From assembly GCF_000337795.1 (NCBI RefSeq), contig NZ_AOLP01000012.1, positions 146,741 through 210,740 on the forward strand: a DNA stretch of 64,000 nt, written 5' to 3'. Every line of letters starts with the position of its first letter. Position 1 is the stretch's first letter. Made by a program: the position numbers and the translations under genes. The notes beneath the pieces are model-generated. The model saw nothing but the letters and a program-made list of their open reading frames with translations. It ran no database searches and was not told the DNA's origin. Positions 45,636-54,072 of this stretch are shown one piece after another. Source of the stretch: Haloferax denitrificans ATCC 35960 (GTDB lineage Archaea; Halobacteriota; Halobacteria; Halobacteriales; Haloferacaceae).

Positions 45636-46958
45636 ATGACCGACTCCGTCGACTCCGGCGACCTCGACGACTCCGACGACTCCGACGAATTCGGCGAGTT
45701 CACCGTCGACGCCGCCCGCGAGATGGACGCGGCGGACCCGCTTTCGGACCTCCGCGACCGCTTTCTCCTCCCGGAGGGCGAACTGTACCTCGACGGCAAC
45801 TCGCTCGGCCCGCTGTCCGTCGACGCGGCGGCGGCGCTCGAACGCGTCGTCGACGAGTGGCGCGACCTCGCCATCCGCGGGTGGACCGACGCCGACCCCG
45901 AGTGGTTCAGCTACGGCGAGCGACTGGGCGAGCGACTCGCCCCGCTCGTCGGCGCGACGCCCGAGGAGGTCGTCGTCGCCAACTCCACCACCGTCAACAT
46001 CCACGCGCTCGTCGGGACGTTCTACGACCCCGACCGCGGCGAAAAAGTCGTCGTGGACTCGCTCGACTTCCCGACGGACCACTACGCGGTTCGCGCGCAA
46101 CTCCGGGCGGCCGGCCGCGACCCCGACGAGGCGCTCCGCGTGGTCGAGAGCCGCGACGGGCGGACCATCGAGACCGAAGACGTGCTCGCCGCCATCGACG
46201 ACGACGTGGGAATGGTGTTTCTCCCCTCGGTCCTCTACCGGAGCGGGCAACTGTTCGACATCGAGGCCATCACCGAGGCGGCTCACGAGGCCGGCGCGCT
46301 GGCCGGCTTCGACCTCGCGCACTCGGTCGGCGCAGTCCCGCACCGACTCTCCGAGGTGGGCGCGGACTTCGCCGTCTGGTGCCACTACAAGTATCTCAAC
46401 GCCGGTCCCGGCGCGATTGCCGGTCTCTACGTCAACGAGCGTCACTTCGGCATCACGCCCGCGCTCGCCGGCTGGTGGGGCAACGACAAGGAGACGCAGT
46501 TCGACATGGCGATGACCTACGAGCCGGCCCAGTCGGCCGGCGCGTTCCAGTCGGGGACGGTCCCGGTGCTGTCGGCGGCCCCCCTCGACGGCGCGCTCGA
46601 TATCGTCGAGAACGCCGGCGGCGTGGAGGCGCTCCGCGAGAAGTCGCTGGCGCTCACGGACTACCTCATCGACCTCGTGGACGAGCGACTACCCGAGTGC
46701 GAGGTCGGCACCCCGCGTGACCCCGCGGCCCGCGGCGGCCACGTCGCGGTCGAACACCCCGAGGCCTACCGAATCAGCCTCGCGCTCAAGGAGCGCGGCG
46801 TCGTCGTGGACTTCCGCCAACCGAACGTCGTTCGCATGGCTCCCGCGCCGGCCTACGTCGGCTTCGAGGACGTGTACCGGGCGGTCGAGCACTTCCGCGA
46901 GACTCTGGACGAGGACGAATACGAGGCGTTCGAGATGCAGAGCGGCGGCGTGACGTGA
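45636..46958 (+). CDS. kynU: Kynureninase
   Basis: PLP-dependent cleavage of kynurenine to anthranilate and alanine, in tryptophan breakdown. The 440 residues have LYLDGNSLGPLSVDAAAALE, STTVNIHALVGTFYDPDRGE, GFDLAHSVGAVPHRLSEVG and the PLP-binding lysine in VWCHYKYLNAGPGAIAGLYV. Ends with YVGFEDVYRAVEHFRE. The ATG at 45636 follows CTACTTG by about 29 bases. No tryptophan dioxygenase is in the window; anthranilate could feed the trp genes, but that is inference. Confidence 0.92.
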   Translation: MTDSVDSGDLDDSDDSDEFGEFTVDAAREMDAADPLSDLRDRFLLPEGELYLDGNSLGPLSVDAAAALERVVDEWRDLAIRGWTDADPEWFSYGERLGERLAPLVGATPEEVVVANSTTVNIHALVGTFYDPDRGEKVVVDSLDFPTDHYAVRAQLRAAGRDPDEALRVVESRDGRTIETEDVLAAIDDDVGMVFLPSVLYRSGQLFDIEAITEAAHEAGALAGFDLAHSVGAVPHRLSEVGADFAVWCHYKYLNAGPGAIAGLYVNERHFGITPALAGWWGNDKETQFDMAMTYEPAQSAGAFQSGTVPVLSAAPLDGALDIVENAGGVEALREKSLALTDYLIDLVDERLPECEVGTPRDPAARGGHVAVEHPEAYRISLALKERGVVVDFRQPNVVRMAPAPAYVGFEDVYRAVEHFRETLDEDEYEAFEMQSGGVT

Positions 46959-46985
46959 GCGTCGCGGCGGCGGGGCGTCGGTCGC

Positions 46986-47684
46986 TTACCAGTCGATGAC
47001 TTCCTTGTCGCGCCAGAACTTCCCCGAGGGCGCGCCGGGCTTGAACGTGGCGAGCCACGTCGGCGTCTCCGCGCCCTTCTCGACCGGCTGAGCGGCCTCC
47101 TCGCCGCCCATGTCGGTGCGGACCCAGCCGGGACACACCGAGTTGGCGATGAGGCCGTCGTCGCCGTACTGGCCGTCGAGGTAGGCGGTGAGGCCGTTGA
47201 GGCCGGTCTTCGAGATTCGATACGCGGGCGACCCGCCGGACTGCTCCTCGCCGAGCGCGCCCATGCCGGACGAGACGTTGACGACGCGGCCGCCGTCGGA
47301 CTTGAGGAGGAGGGGAACGGCGTGCTTGCACATGAGCATCGGCCCGCGGAGGTTGACGCCGAGGGTGCGGTCGATTCGCTCGGTCGGCTCGGCGACGATA
47401 TCGTCGCCGAACCCGCCGACGCCGGCGTTGTTGACGAGGATGTCGAGTCGGCTCTGGTCTGCGAAGACGCCGTCGACGACCTCCTCGATGTCGCCTTCTT
47501 GGGTCACGTCGAGGAGGACTCGCTCCGTCCCCTCGGGCGTCTCGTTCGTGACGCTTCGGGACCCCGCGTACACCGTCGCGCCGCGGTCGCGGAGGTTCTC
47601 GGCTATCTGGCGGCCGATGCCTCGGTTCGCGCCGGTGACGAGCGCGACCTGTCCGTCGAGGTCGTCGTAGCGGTCGGGTTCCAT
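46986..47684 (-). CDS. Short-chain dehydrogenase/reductase
   Basis: A 232-residue SDR with cofactor motif VTGANRGIGRQIAENLRDRG, the NNAGVGG motif and active-site SSGMGALGEEQSGGSPAYRI followed by SKTGLNGLTAYLD. Arg in YAGSRSVTN after the second strand suggests NADP(H) preference. Full length for a classical SDR. Convergent with kynU, 27 bases apart. Substrate unknown. Confidence 0.88.
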   Translation of the reverse strand: MEPDRYDDLDGQVALVTGANRGIGRQIAENLRDRGATVYAGSRSVTNETPEGTERVLLDVTQEGDIEEVVDGVFADQSRLDILVNNAGVGGFGDDIVAEPTERIDRTLGVNLRGPMLMCKHAVPLLLKSDGGRVVNVSSGMGALGEEQSGGSPAYRISKTGLNGLTAYLDGQYGDDGLIANSVCPGWVRTDMGGEEAAQPVEKGAETPTWLATFKPGAPSGKFWRDKEVIDW

Positions 47685-47772
47685 GGACGGGTCTGCGGAC
47701 TCGGAAAGGATATTCTCACCGAAGCGCGCCGACGGGCGCGGCGTACTGGCGAGGGTCCGGGAGGCCGACGAG

Positions 47773-48192
47773 TCACTCGACCGTGACGTCGAGTTCGCGG
47801 AACTCGTCGCCGGTCCACTCGTGGGCGGTCAGCCGGCCGTCGGGCGAGCAGATGAGATAGACGTAGCCCGGCCACGAGGCCTGTTCCCGGTCGGTCGCGC
47901 TCGGCACGGGGTCGGACTCGGGATGCGAGTGGTAGAAGCCGACCGCGTCGTCGCCGGCCGATTCGACGGTTTCGAGAATCGAAACCGTCTCCTCGGGGTC
48001 GAGTTCGTAGGCGACCCGCGGCTCGTCGGCGACGTTCGAAACGGGGTGGGCGGCGGTGACGGTGCGCGCGTCGCCGTCGCCGGCGAGGACGCCGCAGACC
48101 TCCGCGGGCGGGTCGCGGGCGGCACCCTCGCGGGCGTGCGAGAGAATCACAGCTCGCGCGTCGTCTGCGAGGGTGAGCCTACTCGAAGTCAC
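47773..48192 (-). CDS. jamm1: JAMM/MPN+ metalloprotease (HvJAMM1-type desampylase)
   Basis: Removes ubiquitin-like SAMP proteins from conjugates. The 139-residue protein has the JAMM motif: Glu31 (PAEVCGVLAGD), His88-x-His90 (YHSHPESDPVP), Ser98 and Asp101 (SATD). With the GTG start at 48192 these numbers are exactly those published for H. volcanii HvJAMM1 (HVO_2505), which fixes the start. The start overlaps the end of the Nudix gene by 14 bases, so the two are translationally coupled. Zinc-dependent. Confidence 0.95.
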   Translation of the reverse strand: MTSSRLTLADDARAVILSHAREGAARDPPAEVCGVLAGDGDARTVTAAHPVSNVADEPRVAYELDPEETVSILETVESAGDDAVGFYHSHPESDPVPSATDREQASWPGYVYLICSPDGRLTAHEWTGDEFRELDVTVE

Positions 48193-48748
48193 GGCGCATG
48201 GCGATTTCGAACCACGGGCAGAGACGCAGTTGGCGGTACCACTCGGGGTTGTCGTGGAGGTGCTCGTAGTCCGCCCAGAGCATGCCCGCAATCTCGTCTT
48301 CGTCGGGGTCGAGCGAGGTGTCTTCGAGCGTGACCTTCAGGACGGCACAGACCTCCCATTCGAGGCCGGCGTTCTCGTAGTAGCGCTTGTACTCGAACTT
48401 GTCCGTGACGCGGAGGTCGGAGTACTGGTCGGGGCTGATGCCGAGTTCCTCTTCGAGGCGCTCTTCGGTGGCTTCCTCTTGGGTCTGGCCCTCGACGGGG
48501 TGGGAGGCGACGGTGCCGTCCCACGAGGTGTCCCACAGGCGCTTGTTCGGCGCGCGCTGGGCGAGGAGTATCTGGCCCTCCTCGTTGAACACGAGGCAGG
48601 TAAAGGCGCGGTGGCGGATGCCGTCGCCCGTGTGGGCGTCGAGTCGGTTGACCGTTCCCTCCGCGTTGTCGTCGGAGTCGACGGCGATGACGTCCTGAGA
48701 TGCGTTCTTGTGGAGTTCAGTAGCCTCGTCGGCCGCGGCGTTGCTCAT
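48179..48748 (-). CDS. Nudix protein, isopentenyl-diphosphate isomerase type 1-like
   Basis: A 189-residue Nudix protein aligned over its whole length with type 1 IDI. Seen are LAQRAPNKRLWDTSWDGTVA, EEATEERLEEELGISPDQYS (Nudix box), LEWEVCAVLKV (the ExE pair) and a final CPWFEIAM. The position of the essential catalytic cysteine of E. coli IDI (Cys67 in VCGHP) reads VASHP, so Cys is replaced by Ala. It may therefore be a Nudix hydrolase or a modified isomerase. The ATG at 48748 is 27-29 bases after CTTAGTTG. Overlaps jamm1. Confidence 0.75.
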   Translation of the reverse strand: MSNAAADEATELHKNASQDVIAVDSDDNAEGTVNRLDAHTGDGIRHRAFTCLVFNEEGQILLAQRAPNKRLWDTSWDGTVASHPVEGQTQEEATEERLEEELGISPDQYSDLRVTDKFEYKRYYENAGLEWEVCAVLKVTLEDTSLDPDEDEIAGMLWADYEHLHDNPEWYRQLRLCPWFEIAMRRDFE

Positions 48749-48823
48749 GTGCCTTCCGTCGGAGTCGGGGGTCAACTAAGCTTCGATGCGAACCGGGTGC
48801 CGCGGGCCGATGGCGGCGCGCCG

Positions 48824-49237
48824 TCAGCCGAGGCGCTCGTCGAGAATCAGGCGGGTTTTCGTGCTCTTTACGTCGTCGTGCTCGCGGGCGCGAGTGATGA
48901 GGTCGTTGACGGCGCGGGTGTCGGCGGCGTCGACGACGAGGACGATGTCCTCCTCGCCGGAGACCTGCCAGACGAAGTCAACGTCCTTCCAGTCGGCCAT
49001 CAGCTCGGAGACGTCGTTGGTGTCGACGTCGACCGCGACGGTCACCTCTATCATCGCCTTCAGGTTCCCCGTCCGGGTCGAAATCGTAAAGCGCTCGATG
49101 ACGCCCTCCTCGACCAACCGCTCGACGCGGTTCCTGACGGTCCCCTCGGAGGTCCCGACCTCGGCCGCAATCTCCGTGTTGGGGGTCCGAGCGTCCCGTC
49201 GAAGGATATCGAGGATGCGCCGGTCAAGCTCGTCCAT
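48824..49237 (-). CDS. Lrp/AsnC-family transcriptional regulator
   Basis: A 137-residue Lrp protein: HTH (NTEIAAEVGTSEGTVRNRVE) at residues 20-45 followed by a RAM ligand domain (MIEVTVAVDVDTNDVSELM). It would bind amino acids or glutamine and act as an octamer. The in-frame ATG at 49252 is rejected since families start MDELDRRIL. Divergent from carA; a 15-base palindrome 32-46 bases upstream of its start is a candidate operator for autoregulation. Confidence 0.9.
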   Translation of the reverse strand: MDELDRRILDILRRDARTPNTEIAAEVGTSEGTVRNRVERLVEEGVIERFTISTRTGNLKAMIEVTVAVDVDTNDVSELMADWKDVDFVWQVSGEEDIVLVVDAADTRAVNDLITRAREHDDVKSTKTRLILDERLG

Positions 49238-49268
49238 ACACCACGTGTCCACCCCAGCGACTTACCGA

Positions 49269-49283
49269 TTACGAATTTCGTAA
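49269..49283. promoter_or_regulatory. TTACGAA-x-TTCGTAA palindrome between lrp and carA
   Basis: A perfect palindrome TTACGAATTTCGTAA. It lies at -32 to -46 from the Lrp start, over its TATA/BRE region, and about 20 bases upstream of the carA TATA element (ACTTATG, 49302-49308). The position suits repression of lrp and activation of carA by Lrp. The binding protein is inferred from the neighbour only. Confidence 0.55.
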
Positions 49284-49334
49284 CTCACCTTCGAAAGCAA
49301 CACTTATGCACCCGTGTTCCGTTCGTTTCTCGTA

Positions 49335-50417
49335 ATGTCGGACGCCTATCTGGCGCTGGAAGACGGACGCGTGGTCGAAGCGCGTGGCCGTGTTCCGGGG
49401 CGCACACGCGGTGAACTGGTGTTCACAACCGCATATACGGGATACGAAGAGAGTCTGACCGACCCTTCGTACGAAGAGCAAGTCCTCACCTTCTCGTACC
49501 CCCTCATCGGGAACTACGGCGTCCGAGCCGAGCGATTCGAGTCCGACCGGGTCCACCCTCGGGCGGCCGTCGCACGCGAGTTCACGGAGGAGGTCGTCGA
49601 GTGGCTCGCAGACGAGGGCGTCCCGGCGGTCGACCACCTCGACACGCGCGACCTCGTCACGTCCATCCGCGAGGAGGGCGCGATGAAGGTCGGAATCGCC
49701 GTCGGCGAGGACGTGACTCCGGAGGACGCAAAGGAGGAACTCGCGCAGTGCAAGGGCATGAGCGACCACGTCGACATCGGCGCGCAGGTCACCACGACCG
49801 AACTGACGACGTTCGAGGGCGACGGCGACACCACCGTCGCGCTCGTCGACTGCGGCGCGAAAGGCTCCATCGTGGACTCCCTCGTCGAGCGCGGCGCGAC
49901 GGTTCACGTGCTCCCCTACGACGCGGACGCCGAGGACGTGACCGCGCTCGACCCCGACGTGCTTTTCATCTCGAACGGCCCCGGCGACCCCGAGAACTAC
50001 ACCGCGACGCGCGAACTCGTCGAGGAGTTCGCCGGCGAGGTCCCGCTGGCGGGCATCTGCCTCGGCCAGCAGATCGTCGCCAGCGCGCTCGGCGGCACCA
50101 CAGAAAAGATGGCCTTCGGCCACCGCGGCGTCAACCAGCCCGTCCGCGACCTCCAGACCGGCAAGGTCGTCATGACGACCCAGAACCACGGCTACACCGT
50201 CGCCGACCCCGGCGACCAACTCGACGTGACGCAGGTCAACGTCAACGACGACACCGCGGAGGGCCTCGCCAGCGAGGAGCTGAGCGTCATCACGCGCCAG
50301 TACCACCCCGAAGCCCACCCCGGTCCCCACGACTCGCTCGGCTTCTTCGACGACGTGCTCGCCATGGCGGGTACGGAGGGAAACGAGCGTAAGCCCCAAG
50401 TCGCACCCTCGGACTGA
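49335..50417 (+). CDS. carA: Carbamoyl-phosphate synthase small subunit
   Basis: Glutamine amidotransferase subunit that delivers ammonia to CarB for arginine and pyrimidine synthesis. The 360 residues have the N-terminal CPS domain (MSDAYLALEDGRVVEARGRV) and the class I glutaminase triad: Cys in GICLGQQIVASALGG, His and Glu in YHPEAHPGP. The ATG at 49335 follows ACTTATG by 27 bases. carB is not in the window. Divergent from an Lrp regulator with a shared palindrome. Confidence 0.95.
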   Translation: MSDAYLALEDGRVVEARGRVPGRTRGELVFTTAYTGYEESLTDPSYEEQVLTFSYPLIGNYGVRAERFESDRVHPRAAVAREFTEEVVEWLADEGVPAVDHLDTRDLVTSIREEGAMKVGIAVGEDVTPEDAKEELAQCKGMSDHVDIGAQVTTTELTTFEGDGDTTVALVDCGAKGSIVDSLVERGATVHVLPYDADAEDVTALDPDVLFISNGPGDPENYTATRELVEEFAGEVPLAGICLGQQIVASALGGTTEKMAFGHRGVNQPVRDLQTGKVVMTTQNHGYTVADPGDQLDVTQVNVNDDTAEGLASEELSVITRQYHPEAHPGPHDSLGFFDDVLAMAGTEGNERKPQVAPSD

Positions 50418-50597
50418 CCACCGCGACCGCGACCGCGACCGACCCGACCTCCGACTCTCGACGGCCCGGTCGATTGCACCCCGACCGCCGGCGGTCGAAC
50501 GCCGATTTTCACATACTTCGCGCCGCGAGCGACGCGACGCGCAGTTCAGACCCGCGTGGTAGAAACTGTCAAACCGATTCCCAGCGTATACGCTGTG

Positions 50598-51635
50598 ATG
50601 GACGACGTCTCGCTCATCGAACGGGGGTTCGAGGAGTTTCCGGCGACGATTGCGCTCCTCGACAGGCGTGGCGACATCGTCTACACGAACCGGGCGTGGC
50701 GGGCGTTCGCCGACGCGAACGACTACGTGGGCGACCCCGATTCGACGGGTATCAACTACCTCGCGGTGTGCGACGCGGCCCGCGAGACCGACGAACTCGC
50801 GGGCGTCGTCGCCGACGGCATTCGCGCGGTGCTCCGCGGCGACCGCGACCTCTTTACCGCCGAGTACCCGTGTCACTCGCCCGCGGTCTATCGGTGGTTC
50901 GCGCTCCGCGTCGTCTCGGTAGACACGCCGAGACACGGGACCTTCGCGCTCGTTTCCCACTTCGACATCACCGACAGGCGGCTCGCGGAACTGCAGGTCA
51001 ACGAGAAAAACGAGCACCTCGCGGCGCTCGTCAGCGTGCTCGCCTCGGAACTCAAAGCACAGCTCGCGTCGGCCGCCGCGTCCGCCGAGCGACTCGCCGC
51101 GGTCGACGGCGACGACGCGGTCGCGCTCTCCCAGAGCCTCTCGCGCATCGACTCGCTCGTCGAGTGGGGCATCGGCATCGCCGAGCACCCGAGCACAATC
51201 GACCTCGCGCCGGTGGACTTCCGCGAGCGCGTCGCGGAGGCGTGGGCGGTCGCCTCGCTCGACGACGCTGGCGACGCCTCGCTCCGGGTCGTCGGCGACG
51301 GGTCGCTCTCGGCCGACGGCCACCTGTTCGGGCTGTTCCTGGTCGCGGTGCTCACGACCTGCTTCGAGCGGAACGCGTCGGCCGATCCGTCGTTCAGCGT
51401 CGTCGTCGGAACGACTGCCGGCGGGTTCTACATCGACGACGACGGCCCCCACCCGTCCCCGGCAGAGCGCGCGGCGGCGACCGCGGATGTGAGCCAGTTG
51501 CTCGGCGTCGACTACGACTCCCCGCATCTCCCGACGGCGCGACGAATCGCCGACCTGCACGGCTGGCAGTTCGACGTGGGCGACTCGGAACTCGGCGGGG
51601 CACGCTTCGAAGTCCGCGGTGTCGACTGGAACTGA
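50598..51635 (+). CDS. PAS-domain sensor with degenerate histidine-kinase core
   Basis: A 345-residue protein. Residues 1-125 are a PAS domain (IALLDRRGDIVYTNRAWRAF, ending HFDITDRRLAELQ). The rest resembles a haloarchaeal sensor kinase, but the H-box (ELKAQLASAAASAERL) has no histidine, and the ATP-binding part is weak (FYIDDDGPHPSPAERAAA in place of a full G box). So it is probably a pseudokinase or signal-binding protein. A GTG at 50556 could be an earlier start. No response regulator is adjacent. Confidence 0.7.
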   Translation: MDDVSLIERGFEEFPATIALLDRRGDIVYTNRAWRAFADANDYVGDPDSTGINYLAVCDAARETDELAGVVADGIRAVLRGDRDLFTAEYPCHSPAVYRWFALRVVSVDTPRHGTFALVSHFDITDRRLAELQVNEKNEHLAALVSVLASELKAQLASAAASAERLAAVDGDDAVALSQSLSRIDSLVEWGIGIAEHPSTIDLAPVDFRERVAEAWAVASLDDAGDASLRVVGDGSLSADGHLFGLFLVAVLTTCFERNASADPSFSVVVGTTAGGFYIDDDGPHPSPAERAAATADVSQLLGVDYDSPHLPTARRIADLHGWQFDVGDSELGGARFEVRGVDWN

Positions 51636-51676
51636 CCGGCGTTCGGCCGGTCGTCGAAAAGCGATTTTCGCGCCCG

Positions 51677-52585
51677 TCAGGAGACGTCGGCTTCCATGAC
51701 GAACGTCGGCTCTTCCGCGAGGTCGCTCCGGGCGAGTGCGGCGTCGGTAATCCAGTCGACGCGCTCGGGGAACAGGACGCGCGTCCGGTCCGCGCCGACC
51801 GAAGCGGCGTCGCGGCGGACGGCGTCCAAAAGCGACCCGCAGGCCGACGCGTCGTCCCACGCGGCGACCGCGTACTCGGCCCACGTCACCTCGCCCTCGT
51901 CGTCGGATTCTCGGGAGAAGGTCCGGTTGCGATAGGTGAAGCCGGTCGCGCGGTCGTCGCCGACGACGAACAGTCGGTCGTCGTCCGCGGCGTCGTGGAG
52001 GCGCTCGCGGGTCAGCTCGGAGAGCGCCCACGACTCCGCGGGGTCGAGCGCGAGCCCCGACAGCGCGGTTCGGGCCTCACAGCCGGTCCAGTAGGCCCAC
52101 GCGGCGTCGGCGTCGTCGCCGACGGCCGCCTCGGGGTCGGCGGTCGAGTCGGGGTCGGGCATCGCCCACCGGAACTCGATGCCGGGGTCGAACCCGGCCG
52201 TGCGGGTGGTGGCGAGGCTCGGGACGTTCCACGAGTGGACCATGTTGCGGACGCGGCGCGCGCCGCGCTCGCGCGCCCAGTCGAGAAGCGCGCGCGACAG
52301 TTTGGTCGCGAGCCCCCGCTCGCGGTAGTCGGGCGCGACGCGCATGCCCTGCGCCCAGCCCTCGTATTCCGACAGCATGACGACCTGTGCGATGGCGGCC
52401 ACGTCGTCGGAGGGCGTCTCCTCGCCCATATCGACGATGAGCGTCGCCCGCTCCGACTCGCCGGGGGCAATCCAGTCGTGGTAGATGTCGGGGAGGTAGT
52501 CCGACACCCCGCGGTCGGCCCACGTGTCGCGGGTGAACGCGGCGACCGCGTCGTAGTCCTCGGGCCGCGCGGGTCGAATCTCCAT
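51677..52585 (-). CDS. GNAT-family acetyltransferase
   Basis: A 302-residue protein. The first 150 residues are a GNAT fold with the acetyl-CoA motif GMRVAPDYRERGLATKLSRA and a hydrophobic strand IAQVVMLSEY. The second half keeps GNAT-like features (TGFTYRNRTFSRESD) but no clear motif A. The start is MEIRPARPEDYDAVAAF. It follows gatD by four bases, so it is the second gene of that transcript. Substrate unknown. Confidence 0.82.
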   Translation of the reverse strand: MEIRPARPEDYDAVAAFTRDTWADRGVSDYLPDIYHDWIAPGESERATLIVDMGEETPSDDVAAIAQVVMLSEYEGWAQGMRVAPDYRERGLATKLSRALLDWARERGARRVRNMVHSWNVPSLATTRTAGFDPGIEFRWAMPDPDSTADPEAAVGDDADAAWAYWTGCEARTALSGLALDPAESWALSELTRERLHDAADDDRLFVVGDDRATGFTYRNRTFSRESDDEGEVTWAEYAVAAWDDASACGSLLDAVRRDAASVGADRTRVLFPERVDWITDAALARSDLAEEPTFVMEADVS

Positions 52586-52589
52586 CAGG

Positions 52590-53837
52590 TCACTCCCACG
52601 GGACCGAGCGCTGAGTCAGTTCGCCTTCGAGGTTCCGACCCATCGCACCCGTCGGGTCGGCGACGTTGGCGAGCGCCCACATGAGCTTCACCTTCGCCGT
52701 GCCGGGGAGCGTGTCGCCCGCCTCGACGACGCCGGCGTCGAGCAGGTCGCGGCCGGTGTCGTAGACGCGGTCGCAGACGCGGCCTTCGAGACACTGCGAG
52801 GTCATGGCGACGACCGTGCCGTCCTCGACGAGTTCCTCGAACCGCGGGATGAGGTCGGTGTGGACGTGGCCGAGGCCCGTCCCCTCGATGACGACGCCGG
52901 CCTTCCCGTCGAGGTAGTCGAGCGCCGCGGGGTCCATCCCCGGCGTGAACTTCACGAGTTCCACCTCGGACTCGATGTCGGCGTGGAGCGCGAGGTCGGC
53001 CTCGCCGCGGGGGGCGTAGTCGCGGCGGAACGTGACCTCCTCGGCCTCGTAGTCGACCTCGCCGAGCGGCTTCGCGCCGACGGTCTCGAACGCGTCGCGC
53101 CGGGAGGTGTGGTTCTTGCGGACGCGCGTCCCCTCGTGGAGCGCGCAGGCGTCGTCGGACTCCGAGGCGTGCATGCAGATCATGACCTCGGCGGCGTCGG
53201 CCTTCGCGGCCTCGACGGCGCAGACGGCGTTCATCACGTTGTCAGAGGAGGGGCGGTCCGCCGAGCGCTGACTGCCCGTGAAGACGATGGGCACGGGCGT
53301 GTCGAGCATGAACGACATCGCCGACGCGGAGAACTGCATCGTGTCGGTGCCGTGCATGACGACGACGCCGTCGGCGCCGGCCTCGATTTCCTCGGCGATG
53401 GCCTCGGCGAGGTCGACCCACACGTCGGTCGTCATGTTCTCCGAGAGGATGTTGGCGACGACGCGGCCGCGGTAGTTCGCCCGCCCCGCGAGGTCGGGGA
53501 CGGCCCGGAGCACGTCCTCGGCGTCGAACTGCGCGGTCACCGCGCCCGTGCGGTAGTCGACCGTCGAGGCGATGGTCCCGCCGGTCGAGATGAGCGAGAC
53601 GGTCGGGAGGTCGTCGTCGAACTCGATTTCGGAGGTGCCGTCGCCCTCGGACTGCGCGTCTTCGATGTCGTACACGTCGGTTTCGAGCACGTCCACGTCG
53701 GCTCCCTCGCGGGCGATGCCGACGTTGTACCCGCCGTCGAGCTTGACGACGAGGTGGTCCTCGGTGGAAGACGGCATGAGCACGCCTTCGTTCGTGACGT
53801 CCGCGCGGGTGACGCGGACGCGGTCCCCTGCGTTCAT
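52590..53837 (-). CDS. gatD: Glu-tRNA(Gln) amidotransferase subunit D
   Basis: Asparaginase-like subunit of archaeal GatDE, which converts Glu-tRNA(Gln) to Gln-tRNA(Gln). The 415 residues start MNAGDRVRVTRADVTNEGVL (N-terminal domain), then the active-site threonines in VSLISTGGTIASTVDYRTGA and VVMHGTDTMQFSASAMSFML, then HTDLIPRFEELVEDGTVVAM. The ATG at 53837 is the family start; TTTGAA about 27 bases upstream is TATA-like. gatE is not in the window. Followed by the GNAT gene. Confidence 0.93.
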   Translation of the reverse strand: MNAGDRVRVTRADVTNEGVLMPSSTEDHLVVKLDGGYNVGIAREGADVDVLETDVYDIEDAQSEGDGTSEIEFDDDLPTVSLISTGGTIASTVDYRTGAVTAQFDAEDVLRAVPDLAGRANYRGRVVANILSENMTTDVWVDLAEAIAEEIEAGADGVVVMHGTDTMQFSASAMSFMLDTPVPIVFTGSQRSADRPSSDNVMNAVCAVEAAKADAAEVMICMHASESDDACALHEGTRVRKNHTSRRDAFETVGAKPLGEVDYEAEEVTFRRDYAPRGEADLALHADIESEVELVKFTPGMDPAALDYLDGKAGVVIEGTGLGHVHTDLIPRFEELVEDGTVVAMTSQCLEGRVCDRVYDTGRDLLDAGVVEAGDTLPGTAKVKLMWALANVADPTGAMGRNLEGELTQRSVPWE

Positions 53838-54072
53838 ATCGCGGGATACCGCGGGGGCAGACTTCAAACCCACCTTTTTACCGTTCGGGGTCGCCTCCGG
53901 CGACCCGGTCACGGCAAAAATCTGGAGGGAAAATCCCGAGTGGCGAGCGAAGCGAACTACTCGGGACGACGACCGGGGGTGAACCGAACCGGCCGGGTGC
54001 AACCAATGAGATGTCTGCTTCCACGACATAACTGGCACAAGACATTTTAGCCGGCCGTCCGTCGGCCCGCGT
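53838..54072. other. Divergent promoter region with two hairpins
   Basis: Between gatD and a small membrane gene. Hairpins: GGGTCGCC/GGCGACCC (53888-53906) and TCCCGAGT/ACTCGGGA (53934-53966), the latter enclosing GCGAGCGAAGCGAAC, a member of the dispersed palindrome family. ATTTTAG at 54042-54048 is about 28 bases before the ATG at 54073. Confidence 0.45.

Noticed and set aside
49269..52031. A 920-codon minus frame opposite carA and the PAS gene.
   Set aside because: carA has the glutaminase triad on the plus strand; the minus frame has repetitive Val/Arg/Asp composition and no motifs.
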